64,000 bases of DNA from Perkinsus marinus ATCC 50983 (taxonomy: Eukaryota; Perkinsozoa; Perkinsida; Perkinsidae): the NCBI RefSeq assembly GCF_000006405.1, contig NW_003206658.1:194176-258175 (forward strand). The letters are read 5' to 3'. Positions 52,033 through 63,150 of the stretch are shown piece by piece. Under the pieces are notes generated by a model. The model saw only the letters and a program-made list of their open reading frames with translations. It made no database searches and had not been told where the DNA came from. The first letter of the stretch is position 1. Every line of letters begins with the position of its first letter. The position numbers were made by a program, and so were the translations under genes.

Positions 52033-53969
52033 ATGGCTGATTCTGTCGTCGTCATCGAGGATGAAGATGAGTTGTCATCATTTTCAACCACAGCGGCGAG
52101 CTTGGTGTCGAACACGTGCGTCTCCTGTCCCTTGGGTGCAGCTGAGAGCTTCAGCGTTGTATCATACGATCACCCGATATTGGACTTGGTCGCTACTGTT
52201 GACGATGCTAACGGTTTCGGTTTGAAAGTCAACACTCAGAGGCTTACGGATGGTATTAGAATCGCCGCATTTTATTCGCATTTATTCACTCGTATTTTCT
52301 CTCTCTGTCACTTTGATGTTTTTCTCCTCAGGAAGTGACGAAGACAAGAAGCTGTTTGCGCGGATGTTGGGAGATGGGGAATTGACGGTTCACGTAGGCC
52401 CAGCAGACGGTGACTTTGGACATCTCGTTATTACTTCAGCGCATCGCGGGAGGGCAAGCGATGAACTCTTTGAGGGGCGTCAAGTGGTGGTTTGATCGCC
52501 ATGAAGCTGATCCGGAATACAATGTAACAAAAAGTGATATCGATCATCAGGGCGAGCGCTTTTTGCACAGGATTTGAGCTTTGCGAACACGTCGGTTCGG
52601 ATTGTTGGCAGTGTTGGGGATGATGAGTATGCCAACGTATTGAGAGAGGCATGTGCCGAGGCTGGTTTGGAGACGGATTTTGAGGTGGGCTTCTGGCAGG
52701 GAATTGGAAACGATGATGCTGATAGGTGTTCCCTGGTGGCCGCACTGGAAAGTGTTGCGCACTTCTTAAGGACAAAAAACGTAAAAAGTGCTTCGCTCCG
52801 CTAAGGGTGATGTGTTGATTTTAGGAACGATGATTACGGATTTGGGTGTTGCTCCTGATTTCCGAGCCGGGCCCGATAGAGGTGGGCTTGAGGGAGCTTT
52901 GGAAATGTTGGAGGAATTGACGTTCTGTTAGGCATTCCCGCTGATTGCAGGGTCTTATATACGACAGCGTTTTACGCTTGTGGAGATGGATATGCGTGCA
53001 GAGAGTGAGTACCGTAAATCCGCCACTTTTCCTGTAGAATATCCCCAGGTACATACCAAACCATCCACAGATCACGTCTGGTTACACAAAGCTGTTTGCT
53101 GGTCTCAGCGCTGCTTGGGCCTGCAGGAATGATGATTTTGTGAGTGTTTATAGTCATACCATCTCTCCGTTAAATCGTCCCTTCAGACGTACATGGCACA
53201 GCACGCCTGTGACGTTGTCTTCGGCAACGAGGTGGAGTTCACTGCTTTTGCTGAGCATCTCGGTACGTTCTGCTCGAGCCTGAATACACTCCAAGAATCA
53301 ATATTGTAGGTATCGCAGGAATTTCTAAAATGAGTCCGCGGGAGATCGCCGAGGCCGTCTCGGCGTTCATGAAACCAGGGGCCTGGGCTATCATGACGCA
53401 AGGTGAGGGCAGAGGGCATTCCTGAGGACTAGGGTGTATCGTCTTAGTAGGTCCCGATCCAGTGATATGCTGTAGCAATCTGACGGACACTTGCGATGCG
53501 TTCGCTCATACTGTGCGAGATTTGGATCCTCTGGCCATCTCGGACGACATTGGTGCTGGTGACGGCTTTGTCGGTGGTTTCATTGCTGCGATATATGCCA
53601 GGTGATTTAGCGTGAGCGATGAAAATGCTGAAATGTGTTGTTGGTATGGTAGGCTATTGGCACGCGATCTTACCCCACGTAGCATCCCTTCTCCGCTGGA
53701 AAGCTCAGTTTCCAGTATTAGTGATGATGATGTGAGTGAAGTCCTCCCGTATGAAGGTGAGTGAACGCTAACTATATGTGGGTATTTCTCGGCGACGTAG
53801 GTGACCGCGCCAATGCGTGGCATTCCATCACTAGACAAATGATTATGGATGGTGTCGAGGAGGGAATGTAAGCAACTCAGTCCTCTTCCTCTTCTATGGC
53901 TTTACTCGTTCCTATAACAGATACTGTGCCCGTCAAGTGATGAAGCATACGGGATGCCAATACTTCTAG
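52033..53969 (+). CDS. adenosine kinase (PfkB family)
   Basis: Exon 1 (52033-52252) starts MADSVVVIEDEDELSSFSTT and holds HPILDLVATVDD, the N-terminal substrate-binding segment. Following exons: DEDKKLFARMLGDGELTVHV, SVRIVGSVGDDEYANVLREA with CAEAGLETDFEV, LYTTAFYACGDGYA, SGYTKLFAGLSAAWACRND, AQHACDVVFGNEVEFTAFAE, GISKMSPREIAEAVSAFM, and SDDIGAGDGFVGGFIAAIYA. Later come YEGDRANAWHSITRQMIMDG and a C-terminus YCARQVMKHTGCQYF with a stop at 53967-53969. The DDIGAGDGFVGG block is PfkB signature 2 with the catalytic Asp; the family usually has DTNGAGDAF. FGNE and the C-terminal TGC also fit adenosine kinase, which phosphorylates adenosine to AMP, important in purine-salvaging protists. An inserted serine/aspartate-rich loop near 53710 (SSVSSISDDDVSEVL) is unusual. 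Confidence 0.85.
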
Positions 53970-55098
53970 TTAGGTGGTCGGCTACATACAGCGGAGCGAA
54001 GCAGTTTTCCGTATATGTCAAAAGTGGTCTCTGATGGCGACTAGTATTGATGGTTATTATCACTTCGTATAATTGGGGATATGTGACACCGTGTATGGTG
54101 TCTACGAATTCATATCGATCCTGATAGCATAACCATTCTTACTGTTGTCGTATCGGGTGCTGCTAGCTTCACGCTTGTATCGAAGCCGTCTACTATTGAT
54201 CGCGAAGTTGACGCTCTCGTAGTTGTAGTAGTACTATAGTCGGTGTTGTTGTTATTGTAGCCAAGTTCTGTATATTCCTCTACGGCGACTGCGATTAGTG
54301 GAAAGTGTTGCTTGGTCGTAATATCAGTTATTATGAAACCCTCTAGTTTGGGCCTTCGATGAGTGCGTACCTTCATATCATTGCTGCAAATATGAGTTGT
54401 TGCTTTAGCCGCCGCATTGACTACTAATACCACTCTTCCGCTACATCGTGTGGGTTAACGACATCTGTACTACGACTATCCTCTCATCATCACAATCACC
54501 ATGTATCTGCTGCCGGCTTGTCGCATTCGTATTCACTCTCTGTATTTCTCCTTCTCCTTCTTGTTGTTATGAGCAGAATAATGATAATAATAAACTGTAT
54601 GATGTGGCAAGATCCAAGAGGTTCTCCCCAAGTATTCTTGCTGCCCAAATAATAATCATTCGATGACGGTCATCTACGTTGGTGTATTCTTTGATGACAT
54701 CTCGTCACCTTCTCATCAGGGGCTTTCGAGCCGTTTATCGAGATAGCGGGGTTATGTTATCAACTACGCCAAGTCCTACGTCAAGTGTTTGTTTGATCGC
54801 GATGAAGCCTTCGGGTCGCTGAGCAACTTCACCATCCTCTTCGTTGTTTACTCTGTGTCGTTGGTCCTCCGGTGTTCATCTCATTACTTCCCATTATTAT
54901 CACCTACTGCTGTCGTCCTCATGGACTGTTGAAGCTGTAGTAGATGAAAACGTTAAGAAGCTCTGAGTGTCCGACATAAGAGTTAGAAGGGAGGGGATTT
55001 TCCGCGCAAACAAAAACAATTTGTTTTGTCGAGTTGTTCAATTGTCGGGGATGCGGCTTAAGGCGGTCTTCAGAGACGTGTAACGTTTTCAACAGCCG
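53970..55098. other. no gene supported
   Basis: A 107-codon minus-strand frame (54110-54433) contains FPLIAVAVEEYTELG and a low-complexity threonine/asparagine stretch. It could be an exon but lacks supporting neighbours. Confidence 0.3.
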
Positions 55099-55756
55099 AT
55101 GGCGACTCCACAAACAAGTTCGTATCGTAGCAAGCATTGCTTGGGTAGGTCGTGATGATGAAGTACGAGATTAGGGTTATTCACAAGTTCAGAAAAGCGT
55201 CAGAATGAGTCGCAGAAAATTCTGCAGAAATACCCAGAGAGGATCCCAGTGATCGCAGAGAAGTGAGATACCTCATCAAAAACTGAATGACCATGCTTGT
55301 TCAGGCATGACAGAAGCGAGTTGCCGGATATTGAAAAACAGAAGTTTTTGGTTCCGGGAAACATGCTCTGCGGTGAATTCAAGTACATAGTTCATAAGAG
55401 TATCTTCAGGCCTGATACGGTTGATGCGCAGTCGGAAGAAAACGGCAGAGGTGAGTAAAGTGTCTTGGAAACACTTCGTTTTTGTTTGTCGTTCAGATGC
55501 GGCAATTAAGCACTCGTCTAACGAGACTATTTACCTTTTTGTTGGGAAGAACGTCGTGCCCAAAACCGGTAAGAGCGATTCAACCTCGCGATCGATATGA
55601 GGGCGTTTTAGGAGATACCATGAACGAATTATATGAGAAGTTCAAAGATGAGGATGGTTTTCTGTAAGTTAAAGTCTGTGGTTTGATGAAGGGGAGTTGC
55701 CTCTTGTGGGAAGGTATGTCACGTACAGCAGCGAGAACACGTTGGGCCAGTGGTAG
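55099..55756 (+). CDS. ATG8: ATG8 ubiquitin-like autophagy protein
   Basis: Five exons in frame: MATPQTSSYRSKHCLE (from 55099), KRQNESQKILQKYPERIPVI with AEK, HDRSELPDIEKQKFLVPGNM with LCGEFKYIVHKSIFRPDTVD, AAIKHSSNETIYLFVGKNVV with PKT, GDTMNELYEKFKDEDGFL, and YVTYSSENTLGQW with a stop at 55754-55756. The K-YP-RIPVI-EK, FLVP, YLFVGKN, DEDGFLYVTYSSENT-G blocks define ATG8/GABARAP. The processing glycine is followed by QW, so ATG4 cleavage would be needed before lipidation, unlike many apicomplexan ATG8s that end at glycine. Choosing the 48-nt first intron (GTAGGTCG to AAGTTCAG) avoids an apparent one-base shift. Length is close to the usual 115-125 residues. Confidence 0.95.
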
Positions 55757-55857
55757 CAGTTGCGATGTGCATGACGGCTATTAAGTGGATGATTAGTGAA
55801 TAGTCCAGTACTATATATTTTTATGATCAACAATTGTCTTGAGTTGGCAGTCGCGTA

Positions 55858-56175
55858 GTGGCACGTGAATACTCAGAGCCGGGAAAAATGAAAATGAGTG
55901 ACGCATTTTTTACTCGCCCGACAGCTTGGTTTACCGCCGGATTGATCTCGAGTTCGCCTATAACTGGGGTAAAAATTTTATACCCACCGCCACTATGTGT
56001 ACGTTCACTCAAGGATTATAAGAAATGTATATCGTTGAATCCAGAGCCACCTAGGCTTATCTGCTCTGGCAGGGTTAAGTGGAAAGTTCCTCATATCATT
56101 TCCCAAAGCATGGGACGAACAGGATCAAAAATGGGAGGCAGATTTGAGGCAGTGACAACTCGAGAGCTTTCATGA
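55858..56175 (+). CDS. hypothetical small protein
   Basis: Unspliced 105-codon frame starting MAREYSEPGKMKMSDAFFTR. It ends 7 bp before the stop of the converging cysteine-synthase-like gene. No known domain. It may be chance or 3'-untranslated sequence. Confidence 0.2.
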   Translation: MAREYSEPGKMKMSDAFFTRPTAWFTAGLISSSPITGVKILYPPPLCVRSLKDYKKCISLNPEPPRLICSGRVKWKVPHIISQSMGRTGSKMGGRFEAVTTRELS

Positions 56176-56182
56176 TGAAACA

Positions 56183-59100
56183 TTACTCAGTGTGAACAAA
56201 CTGTAAAGGAGTCTGGTATTTTTCATCCACAGGGATAACAAGGCCGTCGAAAGAGGCTAAATAGGCGTCATTCCAGAACTTCGACAAGTGCCGCATGCCA
56301 CTGTCACACACAATCGTCACCACTCGTTGGCCCGGCTTGATGTAGCCACGCTTGTATCTGCGTAACACCATGACCAGCCGTGCATATAGCGAACGAGGCA
56401 AAACGATCGGCTGATGGACATTGGTAGAGGGCGGCACTGAGCCGTTATACCACACGGGTAGATTCGTCGAGCAAATCTCAATGAGCAAGACAATTCTGTT
56501 CCAGAATAGTGAGCTCGATATGAACTCCTCCGAGTTCCTCAATGGCTCTACCAACTTACGCTTTAACAACCGCAGCGACATTCAAGCTACCGCTGCTACC
56601 AACGAAGAGACCATCCTCGCGAAGGAGCCATCTTGACATACGCACAGCCTCGGTGTCCGAGATGGACACAGCATGGTCGATGAAGGGCAAGCCTGATAGA
56701 GAACTCTCGATGAAGGCACCATTGGGGAGAGGGGTGCGTACCAAGGGTGAAGTTGTGTGTGAGTCGGCCAAGGCCTATACCTTCCGTTACAGTATCGAAT
56801 GGATGCCTCACTCGGTAGCCCTCCTTGTCACGTTCATTGAATAGCACTCCTGTATTGATACGACGAGCTAAGGCGGAACCTATCGTAAAGGAGGTCATCG
56901 CAGTCGCGAATGGAGGGGCCGTCAGAGGCAACAGCATACAGTCCACTTATTTATGACAAACTGTTTTCCAGCCATAGCAATATCGCGGAAAAAGTTCTCA
57001 CCAAGATTCGAACCTGCGATCCCCCTAGTGCGCTTCAAGAATAGCGCGCGCAGTGTGATATTTTTGGATCTTCGAACGCCCCAAAAATACCTTCCGACTT
57101 AAGAGAACGTAAACTTTGCAAATGTATCAGCAACAAATACTGTACCATTTTATTGGAGGTCACCAGATACGGTGACCAAAGTTGTTTGCAATGTAACAAA
57201 AGGGGGAGGATAGTCTAGAGTCAAGGCAAACGCTGATCGAGGCGAGCGCTCATTGAAGTTTTGTGTGACCAGGAAGCTAGGCTAATAACCGATGGGGCCA
57301 ATAGAAGCTGGATGTTGCCTGTCGTTTTAGTTTGATAATATTTTTCCCACCAACCCGCCCAAAGGGAGATCTGAGTTCAAGTGGCTGAGAAGAATTATTC
57401 TGTCAGCCTCTTGTCTCAGATTGCGGCTCAGATGAGCTTCTGGTCTCCGAGACCCGAAAACCCATCTGACCAGCCACACAACCCATACCCCTTTGGTGCA
57501 GGTCAAACAACCCTTCCAATGAGATGGCCCCGACCTACCCGGTGGATCAGCCAGTATAACCGTCACTCGATCGTCACCAAGTTCGCTCTTCAGTCGAGCA
57601 GCGGTACCCGCCAATGTCCCCCCAGTGCCAGCTGCAGTTACAAACGCTGAGAGTAGAGGACTCATTTCGATCAGAGTCAGAAGCACTCCTTCTTACCATC
57701 GACTTTACCCTTCGTTTGCTCGAGAACCTCCTTCCCTGTACCGAGGAAATGCGCCCGGAAATTGGACTCGTTTTCGAACTGATCTGAACCCAAGCCCCAC
57801 AATCTACATCCAATTTACCGCTAGTGGAACGCCAGCATGGCAAAGGGTATAAAGTCCGATAGAATTCTCATTCATTCAAAAGATCCATTCAAGGGAGTTG
57901 AATGACGAACTCGCAGGGTCAATCCCTAGAGCCAGGAATTAGAGTTGTACAGCCGTTATACTGTAGTTCCACCCTAGTGATATGAAAAACACTAGTGAAA
58001 AACATATTTCAGGACTATTGCAAAGCGCAAATATCGCGTTTCTCACGGAGTTTTACGCCACTTCACGTAAAATGGGTGAAACTCCACTGTATATACGTTC
58101 TATGGTTCTTCGCAAACCGTTTTAGAAGAAGTGTATTTTTTCCATAGGCGATTCCGAAAAATCGATATTTCGAAAACACGCTACTTCTCATCAACGTGAA
58201 ATTAATCAGCTGCCACACTACTCGAACTGAGCAGCATGCGACTATGTAGGAGCAGTAGGATATCACAGTGATATTATCACTACTCACTGACGGAAAATAG
58301 TGGGATCGAATATAGGACGAATTCAGCGCATTTAGGGGCTACCACCACCACGACACAGGATATAGAAAATACCCGCTACTCACCAGCATAAAATCCCCCA
58401 GGGTCCTCCTCAGCTGCCTTCTCAGCAAGCTTACACATATGCTCGGGGTCAACTATCGATACGGGACGACACAGGTGCACCTGTCAATACTCTACTTCCA
58501 ATGCGCTACTGCTGAGGGACGATGATAACAGTTGCACTAATTTGGGAGATTCCGGATGAACATCACCAGAAACTAATCTACCAAAGGAATGGTTACCTCT
58601 CCCCCGAGAGTCTCAATGAGCTCCGACTTCTCCTTGGCCTGATCGTCCGGCATGAATATCACCGTCTTGTAGCCCCGCGCTAGGCCCGCCATTCTGAAAT
58701 CACCAGAGTGCATCATTCCCTCCTGTTGGCACAGATTCAGCACATACGATCGACCCAATCCCCCACAATAGCATAGTAACTCCCCTACCCACGATTAACA
58801 ACAGAGTGCACATGCTAAGGGAATGTATGTTCGCTTTCCTCAGCTGACCTCAGGACTTAACACGCGAAGGTGGAAAAGCATACCAAGAAACCAATAGGAA
58901 TTTACCACAATTTTCATATTGTCATGAAGTTGACCATGTACCGTTGCCAATCCATGAACAATCCACCTTACGTTAGGCTGATGCCAGTGCTGCCGCTGGT
59001 GCCCTCATAGATCGTCCCCCCAGCCTTCAACTGACCTTTCTCCTCCGCATCAGCTACTATCATCTTCGCCACGCGGTCCTTCGCAGAGCCCCCGGGATTC

Positions 59101-59643
59101 ACAAATTCACATTTGGCGTAAACATCACAACCTACAGCTGAGCATTAGAGGGAACCCCCAGGGCGTGACATACCCAAGAGCTCCGAGATGGAGTCGATTC
59201 GGATAAGTGGAGTATTGCCGACTAGTGCCCACCAGCCTCCACACCTCCCACTCGGCTTGTCCTCTGAAATAATACTCATCCTGACGAATTCCATAAAAAT
59301 ACTATACATTTTTAAACCACAGTGGTCTTTAGTGAGACGCAAATGCATCGCTGAAGACTCTGTGCTGCAGATGGATGATAATTCTAAACGATCGAGTATT
59401 GTGCCGTTCGTCATATAAGAAACGACATACGAAAATATTCAGAAAAACTCATCTTAGGAACACCGCTCCGTATTAGAACGCCAGTATAAGGGCGAATGAG
59501 TACTGTCACCCACCTGGTCTAGACCGGCGTCTATACCGGGCCAAGGATACAGCAGCTACCCCAAGGCCCCCGATAGCCACGCTTAGGAGGGCTGTGGTAG
59601 TAGTAGAGGGAAACGATGATGATGACTGGGAAGGAGCTGGCAT
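56183..59643 (-). CDS. cysteine synthase-like PLP enzyme (CBS/OASS superfamily), membrane-anchored
   Basis: Exon 1 (start 59643): [13 protein letters not shown] followed by a membrane helix [17 protein letters not shown] and RYRRRSRP. Then [10 protein letters not shown] and [38 protein letters not shown] with the PLP lysine in [21 protein letters not shown] (phosphate loop), [111 protein letters not shown] with [14 protein letters not shown], and a C-terminus [18 protein letters not shown]. The [11 protein letters not shown] loop and [12 protein letters not shown] ending match the yeast YGR012W/cysteine-synthase-like subgroup, whose in vivo reaction is uncertain. Introns hold a family B element (58806-58943), a family A element (57961-58089) and a tRNA-like fragment. 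It starts 75 bp after the PUS7-like stop. Confidence 0.9.
57000..57062 (-). other. tRNA-like fragment in intron
   Basis: On the minus strand GCGCT-loop-AGCGC forms an anticodon-like arm and GCAGGTTCGAATCTTGG a T-arm-like segment. The 5' half is not tRNA-like. Probably tRNA-derived. Confidence 0.35.
57961..58089 (-). repeat. family A element, copy A9, with TA target duplication
   Basis: CTGTAGTTCCACCCTAGTG at the left and GGGTGAAACTCCACTG at the right, flanked by TA on both sides (57959-57960 and 58090-58091), as for Tc1/mariner-type insertions. It is intronic in the cysteine-synthase-like gene. Confidence 0.85.
58806..58943 (+). repeat. family B element, copy B12 (intronic, antisense to host)
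   Basis: TTCGCTTTCCTCAGCTGACC, then AAGAAACCAATAGGAATTT and GAAGTTGACCATGTACCG. The ACATGTA end is shortened. Confidence 0.75.
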
Positions 59644-59717
59644 GTGAGAAGACAACTATAGGCTTGAAGTTCACGGAGCACCCCAAACACGGATCAAATG
59701 CCCAAAGCAGAAACACG

Positions 59718-62700
59718 TCAGAAAAGTAAGTCCTCTCGGTTCATCGAGGTGGGCATGAATTCACACACAGGTCGTTGGAGTATTTCTCGCAAGACCATTC
59801 GTCCTCCACAATCGTGCGCCTGCTCGAGTGTAAACCTGATTAATATGCGGCGGGTCGGACTACCGATGCTTCTACCCTCCAGTTGAGCTCACCTCAGCCG
59901 CAGGCAGGTCTCGGATCTGGAAGGGCGCCTCCGCCCTCCTACAGGGCCATCATTATTGGGCATCGACACTGGGTGGTCTGAAAAATAACATACCCTGGAA
60001 TAGAACCATGGACCTTTCGCATGGAGACCAACTGGACGACTGCTCCCCCACCCCACCAATTAAACCATTGCGAACAACGTCAGTCGCCACCACTGGCTGC
60101 CCGACCGGACTCGTTATCAAATCCCATTGCACTTCAGTAGGGAACGCCACCAGAGGCCGATACAGCAATAAATTCTCCTGGGCGTCTCCCTTCTCCTTTA
60201 TCCCCATCTGCACACTCTTGGTATGAACAAGAGCCTCCTACTACAGCCTACCCTACCCGTGCTGTAGCTTCCTTGAAATCAACATCGCGCAACCCTAGAT
60301 TCTCCCTAGCCTTGGTATACGCGAATGCCGCAGCGTTGAGAGGATAGTCCTGGGGCTCCACCTGAGGCAACTAATGAGCACCATAAAAATATACGTCTAG
60401 TTTCCTCAGCCGAGCTCACAAGTTTCTTCGCTACACTATGGAGGTGCAGCAAAAGAGTATATAATTCCCCGAATTTTCTCCCATCGTCGTCAACACACAA
60501 AGGTGACCATACGCATATTTTCCCACACCGCAAATATCATCGTACACTGACGTTGCAACGGCAAGAGAGGACCCTCCACACTGGAGATGACTTGTCGAGA
60601 CCGCCGTTAGCATCCGAGGAAAGTCTAATACATAAGCCTTATGTCTGCTCACATTGCCGAAATCCATTTCAAGTGCACTGAATTTAGAATCGAATATGTA
60701 CACTGCGAAGTCGGACTGCCGATGGGTATACCCCGATGGAGCCTCGACTATCCTATTTCTTCCGACAACATTCGAGGAGAAAAATGCAAATTTCTCCCCT
60801 TCCAGTGCTAGCCGAACTCGAAAGACACATATCGATCATCCAGGCGTGACCGCTCCCGCGGCAACTCCTCACCTCCGATGTCGGACACAGCGGCAGGAGC
60901 ACCCGACTCAGCGGATGCGCTTTACTCCTGGCTTCTCGTGCCGTCACCCGTGTCACCGAGCCTCCATCCAGTAGGACCCAGTCTCCTACAAAGACCCCTT
61001 TCCCTTTCTCAGCTAAGCTCAGGAGTTCTCCCACTAATTGCACAAGTTAACAGGTGAATTCGGGTACAAAAAATGTCCAAAAATTTTCTTTTCTCCCCAC
61101 CACATGTAGCCGCCCAGTATAAGGTCACCTTCAACTGCGTGATCCGTCAACATCGAGTTAAGTCTGAATTTCGCCACTTGATTCCACACGTAAGCGTCAA
61201 CTGCTTTTTTCAGCGACCATCTCATGGACGTCGGCACGGCTCGCATTGCCGCCTCCTGAGCGCTGCTGACTCAAGGCCCCTACTACTACTACTACGATGG
61301 ACCACCCACTGCATCTCCTGTTTTGTTGAGCATCATAACAACAGCAGTAGTGAGTCTACAGGCATCCGCTGGTAGGGCTACAGCACATGCGGAGAGATCC
61401 CCTCTTTGGAAGGCCTGATGAGCATGGTGATGATCCAATCGAACCGAAATATCATCCTAGGAGCAAAACTGCTCAATTTTCGACGACACTCGCCCAACCA
61501 TCAGCCTGACGGTAAGCTTGACGGTTCGTCGGGTCCCCCTCCCCTCTGGAATGCCCCATAGGCACTAGCACTCTCATGATGATGATAATAGACCCGAGGT
61601 TAGCTGAAGCGTAGATAACCCCCGAGGAGCACCTCTGACGTTGGAGGTTAATAAGATATCACTCCTAGGAGTAAAACCTCATAGGAATACTAAATTTTTT
61701 TACACGATCAATGGTGTAGTTCGAAACCGTCATACCGTAATCGCCTCAACATTCCTCACACCCTAGTATTACTTGATATGCTTCCCATGTCCGAGATGTC
61801 TCATGCCTGTTGGCACCAACTAGTAAGCGAATGAACCCTAAATGGTCGCCCCTCAAGAGCCTCGCTCCCAGCTCATATGTCCTTATCTCAGCTTTGCCAA
61901 ACTTGTCCGGTGCCCAGAAGTTCGCCACACCAGACTCAATAACCGCATTGATTCTCCCTTCCACGGTGTCTTTACTCGTCGAGACGCCCCTCACCACGCA
62001 AGTGTACCGCTGCCCGACACTCCTCCTAGCCTCCTCATCCAACCACAGCTTCGGTGCCGGCCCTATATAGACACCATCGCTACCTTGCTCGAAGTCGCTG
62101 AGGTCCGCCTCGGCTATCGACGAGACCAGCTGCACTGTCGTGCCATAGACACTTCGACGTTTTCGGGCGACCCTCAGAGTCCCCGACTCGAGATGGCAGC
62201 GTTTCTCTATGAGCCTTACTGCATCGACTGTACCCAAGCCGCTACTCTGCATTATGTATTGCCGATATTTCTTCCCGGGAGGTAAAGTTATATTACGCAA
62301 CTCAACTGTACCTGCAGTGAGGATCCCACATAGCTTTGAAAGACAACGCCTGCTAGAATTCGGTAAGAAAAATGTTTCTAATGTGATGCCATTTACATGG
62401 GAAGTGTTTCCCTAGCCATGTGGGAAAAATTAAAAACGAGTTTCTCCTCCCCCCGAAAGACTATAGGTTCCTGCATGCAGTAGTCAAATCGATCAGTAAA
62501 TAATTTTCTAGCTGTAGTCGATACCATGTAGCGGTGTAGAAAAACATGCACATGGTCAACTACACGTCGAGGGAGGGTATCAAAATTTTGGGAAATTCCC
62601 ATTGGTTTCTGTCCACTTCTACCCGAACTCGTACGTAGTCTCCCATAATCAGTGAGGAAACTCCCCAGCGCAACAGCCGACAAATGCTTCCTCTACCTCT

Positions 62701-62916
62701 AGCTGTTATTTGACTTTGTATAAAATCCTCCGGGCGAGCACCGACAACGCCGCTGATCGGCCTCCAGTAATGCGAACGTCGAGTTAAGAACGCCTGTCCA
62801 CCTCCTGCGTCTTCTTCAAGGGCTCGTGGGGAGTACGAAAGAATGGAAGCGGCCTCGACACGTAAAGGGACTTTCGGAGTCAGACTAGGGACACTTCTTA
62901 TAAGGTGATGTCGCAT
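59718..62916 (-). CDS. PUS7/TruD-type tRNA/mRNA pseudouridine synthase
   Basis: Exon 1 (62916 to about 62694) includes SGVVGARPEDFIQSQITARG, the PEDF-V-E entry motif. Exon 2 (62311-61746) has TVDAVRLIEKRCHLESGTLR, VRGVSTSKDTVEGRINAV and GVANFWAPDKFG followed by YELGARLLRGDHLGFIRLL, matching the N-Y-G-QRFG and G--LL-GDW blocks of TruD. Later exons: SLKKAVDAYVWNQVAKFRLN with DHAVEGDWVLLDGG, VTRVTAREARSKAHPLSRVL with LPLCPTSE, SDFAVYIFDSKFSALEMDFG, DYPLNAAAFAYTKARENLGL, LLLYRPLVAFPTEVQWDLIT, and a C-terminus LRLRFTLEQAHDCGGRMVLR with EILQRP, matching the closing FTLPSS-YATMALREL block. Stop 59718-59720. The expected catalytic motif G-KDRRA-T-Q reads GTLRVARKRRSVYGTTVQ, with no aspartate. Introns carry family B and C elements, and two introns are only 19 and 25 nt. 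The TruD fold identity is strong; activity is doubtful. Confidence 0.8.
60376..60532 (+). repeat. family B element, copy B13 (intronic)
   Basis: Left end GAGCACCATAAAAATATACG, right end CGCATATTTTCCCACACCG, showing the inverted termini well. One possible donor of the host intron (GTGTGG on the minus strand) lies within the element's own end. Confidence 0.8.
61000..61115 (+). repeat. family B element, copy B14, almost equal to its intron
   Basis: CTTTCTCAGCTAAGCTCAGG, then GTGAATTCGGGTACAAAAAA, CCACCACATGTAG. The host intron on the minus strand is 61128-60986 (143 nt), placed exactly because removing it gives HAVE-GDWVLLDGG. Confidence 0.8.
62330..62692 (-). repeat. family C element followed by family B copy B15, in one PUS7-like intron
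   Basis: Family C copy at 62330-62475 (AGACAACGCCTGCTAGAATT, TTTACATGGGAAGTGTTTCC). Family B copy at 62530-62692 (GCGGTGTAGAAAAACATGCA, CATGGTCAACTACACGTCG). Both lie between exon 1 and exon 2 of the pseudouridine synthase gene. Confidence 0.8.
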
Positions 62917-63150
62917 TGATCAAGATCAGTCCAAGGAGTGGTATGCAATTATCACAAGTCCGGCGAGAGGGTGAACACAAGCCCCTTGTGAGAAGTTAGC
63001 GATGGAGACTCTTTTTTATCCATAACGCGCCGGGTCTTCCGTTGGCGTCTAGTCCTACGAGAATCTGCCTCACGATATAGGGAGATGTGGTTGATAACCG
63101 ATGGAGAATGGACTGAAAAAACGGACGAGTATTAAAGGCAAGAGAAAAAC
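62917..63150. other. spacer between PUS7-like gene and tRNA-Gly
   Basis: Probable shared upstream region. I see no gene or clear regulatory motif. Confidence 0.3.

Noticed and set aside
55150-55260. One-base frameshift in ATG8 after MKYEIRVIHKF
   Set aside because: A 48-nt GT-AG intron with a TTCAG acceptor gives an alternative first exon that joins in frame and fits the family better.
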